From: an uncultured Clostridium sp.
GTDB lineage: Bacteria > Bacillota > Clostridia > TANB77 > CAG-508
Length of the DNA: 40,970 nucleotides
Direction: 5' to 3'
NCBI GenBank assembly: GCA_905213875.1
Contig: CAJMJN010000012.1
Coordinates: 1-40,970, forward strand
How positions within the stretch are numbered: position 1 is the stretch's first letter; each line of letters starts with the position of its first letter. A program made the translations under genes and the position numbers. Shown here piece by piece: positions 37,656 to 40,970 of the stretch. The notes under the pieces were generated by a model that saw only the letters and a program-made list of their open reading frames with translations, did no database searches and was not told where the DNA came from.

Positions 37656-37913
37656 TTAATCAAAATAATGATCCGTATTTTCAAATAATTGCTCACTAGA
37701 AATATTAAGAACTTTACAAATTGCTATTAGTTCATAGTCTCTTATAAAAAGTGCATTATTTTCAATTCTTGAAATATCAGAGTTAAAAATATTTACACCA
37801 AGTAGAGTAAGTTTGTCAGCAAGTTGCCTTTGTGTATAACCACGAAGTTCTCTGTACTTTTTAATATTAGAGCCAATTATATTGTAATACCCATTTAAGT
37901 TCTTTGTTTTCAT
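37656..37913 (-). CDS. XRE-family HTH regulator
   Basis: An 85-residue protein that is almost entirely a Cro/C1-type helix-turn-helix (IGSNIKKYRELRGYTQRQLADKL through SDISRIENNALFIRDYELIAICKVL). It is the only gene on the minus strand, convergent with the cassette array and divergent from the next small gene, with which it shares a 114-bp control region. Its leader carries AAGGGTGG, similar to the ribosome binding sites of the cassettes. What it regulates is not shown; the array or the recombinase are possibilities. Confidence 0.85.
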   Translation of the reverse strand: MKTKNLNGYYNIIGSNIKKYRELRGYTQRQLADKLTLLGVNIFNSDISRIENNALFIRDYELIAICKVLNISSEQLFENTDHYFD

Positions 37914-38027
37914 AATACTAATGTACCACCCTTAATAATTTTATATACTTATTTATATATTATTTTTTTGCCCTTATTGTTGCGTACCACACATCAAGAC
38001 ACAAAAAGAAAGGAATTTGTATTTTAT

Positions 38028-38285
38028 ATGGAGAAAAGAGATGAAGAGTTTATAAAACAAGAGTATCAGCAATACATAAATTCAAAAGAAAAAAGGAAAC
38101 AAATACAGAAAATGTTTGATTTTTGTGTGCCAGACTATATTCTACAAGAAATAGCGGAAAATGGACATAAAGCAGACAAAGAAAGATTAAATTTACTAAT
38201 AAATATGGCTTTTTTGTGCGAAAAAATAACAGAAGATGAAAGAATAAGTTTAAAGAAAGAGTTTGTTTATAAAGCTACAAAATAG
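38028..38285 (+). CDS. Hypothetical small protein divergent from the XRE gene
   Basis: An 85-residue, charged, helical protein from ATG 38028, with AAAGAAAGGA at 38005-38013; a longer in-frame reading to 37968 has no ribosome binding site. The middle (RKQIQKMFDFCVPDYILQEI) has no motif I recognise, though the position next to an XRE repressor suggests a small regulatory or accessory protein. Ends 71 nt before the LysR gene, which has its own promoter. Confidence 0.65.
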   Translation: MEKRDEEFIKQEYQQYINSKEKRKQIQKMFDFCVPDYILQEIAENGHKADKERLNLLINMAFLCEKITEDERISLKKEFVYKATK

Positions 38286-38304
38286 CAAAATAAGAAATAA
38301 TTGG

Positions 38305-38343
38305 TTTACAAACTTAACATAATATGTTATACTATATAACATA
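38305..38343 (+). promoter_or_regulatory. Promoter and operator of the LysR-type gene
   Basis: TTTACA (38305-38310), 17 bp, TATACT (38328-38333). An 8-bp inverted repeat, TATGTTAT (38323-38330) with ATAACATA (38336-38343), overlaps the -10 and would suit self-repression. Confidence 0.65.
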
Positions 38344-38356
38344 GGAGTGTATTTGT

Positions 38357-39253
38357 ATGGATAATTATAATTCAAGTAGTAATATAGGAATGAATTTATA
38401 TAGATCATTTTATGTTCTTGCAAAATCAAAAAGCTATGCAGAAGCAAGTGAAAAGTTATGCATTTCAGCACCAGCAGTTTGCAAAAACATAAAGCAATTG
38501 GAAAATTTGTTAGAAACACCATTATTTTATAAGGAAAACGATGGGACAAAATTGACTCCAGATGGAAAAGAATATTTGAAATATATAGAACAAGGACTAA
38601 AAATGTTTGATTTAGGTGAAAAAATTATTTTGCAAAAAGATAATTTGGCTACTGGAGAAATAACAATAGGTTGCCCATCACATATAGCGGAATTTTTCTT
38701 AATGCAAGCAATAAAAAAAGTAAAAACAGATTATCCAACTTTGAAATTAAATCTATATAGTGGTAATAGTTCACTTGAGATGATACAAATGTTAGAGGAT
38801 CATAAACTTGATTTCATTATAAATACATCAATGATTGAAACAAAATATAACAATTTAGTTGTTGAAAAAGTAAAAGATGTTGAGAATATATTTATATATA
38901 ATAAACCATTAGAAATAAAAGAATTAAACGAACTTGAAAACTTAAATTTGATTTTGAACTTTGAAAATAGTTCAACAATAAAAAACTTAAAAAATTTATT
39001 ATTAAAATATGGTGTTAATATAAAGGCTAATTCTCAATGTGATATAACAGAAGTAAGAGTAAAAGCAGCAAAAGAGGGCTTGGGAGTTAGTTATGTTATA
39101 AAAGATTCAGTACAAGAGGAATTAGAAAAAAAAGAACTTTTTGATGTAAAACTTCCAATAAAGCTACCAAATTCAAGTATAAACATAATACATATAAAAG
39201 ATCAATTGACTTTAATAAATAAGAAATTTATTAAAGAATATATAAAAAAGTAA
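38357..39253 (+). CDS. LysR-family transcriptional regulator
   Basis: A 298-residue regulator of normal LysR length. The N-terminal winged helix (residues about 13-72) holds SYAEASEKLCISAPAVCKNIKQLE; the effector-binding domain follows from about 95, starting with ATGEITIGCPSHIAEFFL, and the hallmark EGLGVSYVIKD lies near 235-245. The ligand cannot be predicted. It is followed by a terminator and by unrelated genes, so a target operon is not obvious here. ATG start after ATAGGAG. Confidence 0.92.
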   Translation: MDNYNSSSNIGMNLYRSFYVLAKSKSYAEASEKLCISAPAVCKNIKQLENLLETPLFYKENDGTKLTPDGKEYLKYIEQGLKMFDLGEKIILQKDNLATGEITIGCPSHIAEFFLMQAIKKVKTDYPTLKLNLYSGNSSLEMIQMLEDHKLDFIINTSMIETKYNNLVVEKVKDVENIFIYNKPLEIKELNELENLNLILNFENSSTIKNLKNLLLKYGVNIKANSQCDITEVRVKAAKEGLGVSYVIKDSVQEELEKKELFDVKLPIKLPNSSINIIHIKDQLTLINKKFIKEYIKK

Positions 39254-39255
39254 AA

Positions 39256-39299
39256 TAAAACCTCATTGTTATTGAAATACTAATGACAATGGGGTTTTT
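39256..39299 (+). terminator. Terminator after the LysR gene
   Basis: AAACCTCATTGT (39258-39269) pairs, with one G-T, with ACAATGGGGTTT (ending 39297); the T-run ends at 39299. Confidence 0.75.
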
Positions 39300-39352
39300 C
39301 TATCTTCAATTTCTGATCGAATAAAACACCATAAAAAGAAAGAAGGTAGAAG

Positions 39353-39778
39353 ATGAATAAAAAAAATAATAGTTGTGAAATGTTCAAATTATTGCAAGTA
39401 AAGGCTGAAAAAGAAAATGAACAAAACAAACTCAATTTATTATATTGTGATATAATTAAAGAAAATATTTTGGAATCTATAAAACAACAATTTAAAAGAA
39501 GATATTATAATATTTCAAATTCAAAATTAGAATTTTTAGCTGATACAATTTATTATTATTGTGTACTAAAATTTCAAAATATAGATACAGAAACAATAAT
39601 AAATTTTATAAATAGTGAAAATTCAAAATATTATAATGTTTTATCAGAAAAAGAATTGTCATCATTAAGAAAAGAAGCAAATATAAGATACATAGAATAT
39701 TCTATAAAAAGGCACACAGAATTATTGGAAAAAATAATGGATTTAATAGAACAGGCAAAAACAGGATATATTTTATAA
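39353..39778 (+). CDS. Hypothetical protein
   Basis: A 141-residue, strongly helical, Lys/Glu/Asn-rich protein with no membrane segment. Start ATG follows AAGAAGGTAG. Contains a Tyr-rich stretch (TIYYYCVLKF) but no motif I recognise. It is a single-gene transcription unit with a terminator downstream. Confidence 0.65.
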   Translation: MNKKNNSCEMFKLLQVKAEKENEQNKLNLLYCDIIKENILESIKQQFKRRYYNISNSKLEFLADTIYYYCVLKFQNIDTETIINFINSENSKYYNVLSEKELSSLRKEANIRYIEYSIKRHTELLEKIMDLIEQAKTGYIL

Positions 39779-39784
39779 AAGAGT

Positions 39785-39820
39785 ACAGGGATTTAATACC
39801 AATTAAATTACCTGTTTTTT
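39785..39820 (+). terminator. Terminator after the hypothetical gene
   Basis: ACAGG (39785-39789) and CCTGT (39811-39815), with ATTTAAT/ATTAAAT pairing inside, followed by a T-run. Confidence 0.7.
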
Positions 39821-39860
39821 ATTTGTTACTGAAAGTTAATGGGTATTGAAAAAAATTCAA

Positions 39861-39897
39861 TATACAAAAAATGGAAAACATAATATAATAATTATGT
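39861..39897 (+). promoter_or_regulatory. Promoter with palindrome before the radical SAM gene
   Basis: TATACA (39861-39866), 17 bp, TATAAT (39884-39889). ACATAAT (39878-39884) and ATTATGT (39891-39897) form an inverted repeat across the -10, a likely operator. Confidence 0.6.
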
Positions 39898-39922
39898 CAA
39901 AAATAGAAAAGAGGGATGTAAA

Positions 39923-40696
39923 ATGCAAAAAAAGGAAGTGTGTTGGAATATTACCACGAGATGTAACCAAGGATGTAAATATTGTCATAGATTCTTAGGA
40001 TTAAACGATTTATCTTTTGGAGATAATGAAAAGATTTTACAAAACTTTATAAGAGACGGAATTACAGATATAACTTGGACTGGAGGAGAAGCCCTATTAT
40101 ACCCGCATATAGTTGATCTAGTGAGAGAAGCAAAAGAAAATGGAATAAGAAATAAACTTATTACAAATGGAATGATATTAGCAGAAAATGAAGAAACGAG
40201 AGAAATATTTAACTATTTAGATAGTATAACATTATCAATTGATTCGACTAATGATAAAATAAATGGAGACTTAGGTAGAGGAACAGAACATTTTAATCAT
40301 GTGCATACTATTTTAGAATATTTAAAAAATAAAAATGTTAAAGTTAATATAAACACAGTTGTTAGTAGAAAAAACTTGGATAACCTAGAAGAATTAGGCA
40401 ATTTTTTAAATAATTATAATATAAATTTATGGAGAGTATTTCAATTTATGCCTTTAAGAGAAACGGCAGAAAAAAACAGAGAAATTTTTGAAATATCTGA
40501 TCAGGAATTTACAAACCAAAAAGATGTATTCAAAAAGTTTCCTAATATAAATAATGTTGATTATAGACAAGAAAAAGACATGGAAGATAAATATGTTTTA
40601 CTTGTTGCAAATGGAGATATTATAATAACGGAAAATGGAAAAGACGTAAAAAAAGGTAATGCATTATATCAGAATATTATGCAATTCATGGATTAG
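39923..40696 (+). CDS. Radical SAM enzyme
   Basis: A 257-residue protein with the radical SAM cluster motif CxxxCxxC at Cys14, Cys18 and Cys21 (CNQGCKYC) and the SAM-binding GGE block (TWTGGEALLYP) near residues 51-61. It reduces S-adenosylmethionine to start radical chemistry on an unknown substrate. There is no C-terminal SPASM cysteine cluster. The C-terminal region (EDKYVLLVANGDIII) and the neighbouring PfkB-type kinase 11 nt downstream suggest a small-molecule, perhaps nucleoside-type, pathway; a relationship to viperin-like enzymes is possible but not shown. ATG start with AGAGGG upstream. Confidence 0.88.
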   Translation: MQKKEVCWNITTRCNQGCKYCHRFLGLNDLSFGDNEKILQNFIRDGITDITWTGGEALLYPHIVDLVREAKENGIRNKLITNGMILAENEETREIFNYLDSITLSIDSTNDKINGDLGRGTEHFNHVHTILEYLKNKNVKVNINTVVSRKNLDNLEELGNFLNNYNINLWRVFQFMPLRETAEKNREIFEISDQEFTNQKDVFKKFPNINNVDYRQEKDMEDKYVLLVANGDIIITENGKDVKKGNALYQNIMQFMD

Positions 40697-40707
40697 GAGT
40701 GTGAGAT

Positions 40708-40970
40708 ATGAAAGAAATAGAAAGTAAAGCTCCTAACTTAGTTATTGTAGGAAATATTGCTTATGACATAATAGACTTTAGTAGGCTAAAAAACAAAAGA
40801 CCTAGTATAAAAAATATTGGTGGAGCTTGTGTATTTTCATCAATACCAGCAAGTATGTTTGGCAGAGTAGGCATGGTAGGAAAAGTTGGAAATTATAGGT
40901 TTAAAATAGATATGTCACAAATACATTGAAAATAAAATATTGAAAAGAGAGCACAAAAATGATATTGTTT
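40708..40970 (+). CDS. PfkB-family kinase, N-terminal part; frame break near the window end
   Basis: The first 73 residues match a PfkB carbohydrate/nucleoside kinase start: VIVGNIAYDII, then IGGACVFSSIPASMFG and VGMVGKVGN. The frame reads TGA at 40927-40929, far too early for a family of about 300 residues. A +1 reading from 40928 stays open to the window end with plausible sequence (ILKREHKND). There is no CGG here, so this is not the recoding seen elsewhere; it may be a true mutation, an error, or a different shift. It is 11 nt after the radical SAM gene and probably co-transcribed. Confidence 0.6.

Noticed and set aside
1..40970. tRNA or rRNA genes
   Set aside because: No cloverleaf-like or rRNA-like GC-richer stretch was recognised by eye; a dedicated tRNA search is needed, including for unusual anticodon loops.

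Overview
The window is strongly AT-rich, uses AGA as its main Arg codon, has Shine-Dalgarno sites of the AAGGAGG type and many TTG/GTG starts, and carries Firmicutes-type gene families (PrgI, PcfB, Maff2-like pilin, sortase B). It most likely comes from an uncultivated gut-type Clostridia/Bacilli lineage; the genus cannot be told from the sequence alone.

Layout. (1) 116-22648 is most of an integrative conjugative element of the Tn1549/CTn type. In order it holds two small genes, a giant DNA methylase-helicase, a TOPRIM protein, a DpnD/PcfM-like protein, a candidate oriT, MobC, a relaxase, PcfB, an ArdC/LtrC-like protein, VirD4, a VirB2-like pilin, an MT-A70 methylase, a VirB6-like protein, PrgI (VirB3), VirB4, a MazF/PemK-like protein, a structured intergenic RNA candidate, sortase B and a membrane-anchored CHAP/NlpC hydrolase. 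(2) 22806-23759 encodes a tyrosine recombinase. (3) 23764-37467 is an array of eight cassettes. Each is one pilin-like protein (near-identical N-terminal hydrophobic segment, different C-terminal domain: GH5 plus BspA-like repeats, pectate-lyase beta-helix, GLUG repeats, DUF6273-like, BspA/LRR-like, three LamG-like) behind its own roughly 200-bp inverted-repeat-bounded segment. (4) 37656-40970 holds regulators (XRE, LysR), small unknown genes, a radical SAM enzyme and the start of a PfkB-type kinase.

Two things stand out. First, every segment in front of a cassette is bounded by a pair of sites of form CRTTAAG-N7-CTTAAYG. The 7-bp centre is identical in inverted orientation within a pair and different between pairs. 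Each segment contains an extended -10 promoter (TTGATT or TTGATG, 17 bp, TATAAT) pointing away from the cassette. This is the layout of eight independent, recombinase-flipped promoters, all shown OFF, next to a recombinase that could flip them.

Second, the in-frame codon CGG occurs nine times in recognisable genes. At all nine the conserved protein continues only if the C is skipped and the next three bases are read as Gly (+1 shift). I found no in-frame CGG read as Arg. The sites interrupt eight genes, including VirD4 exactly at its Walker A Gly, the methylase-helicase, the VirB6-like protein and the CHAP hydrolase (twice). Either CGG is a recoded +1 frameshift (or four-base Gly) codon in this organism, or there is a very selective sequence artefact; the codon-phase bias favours recoding. 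I annotate these genes as single recoded CDSs.
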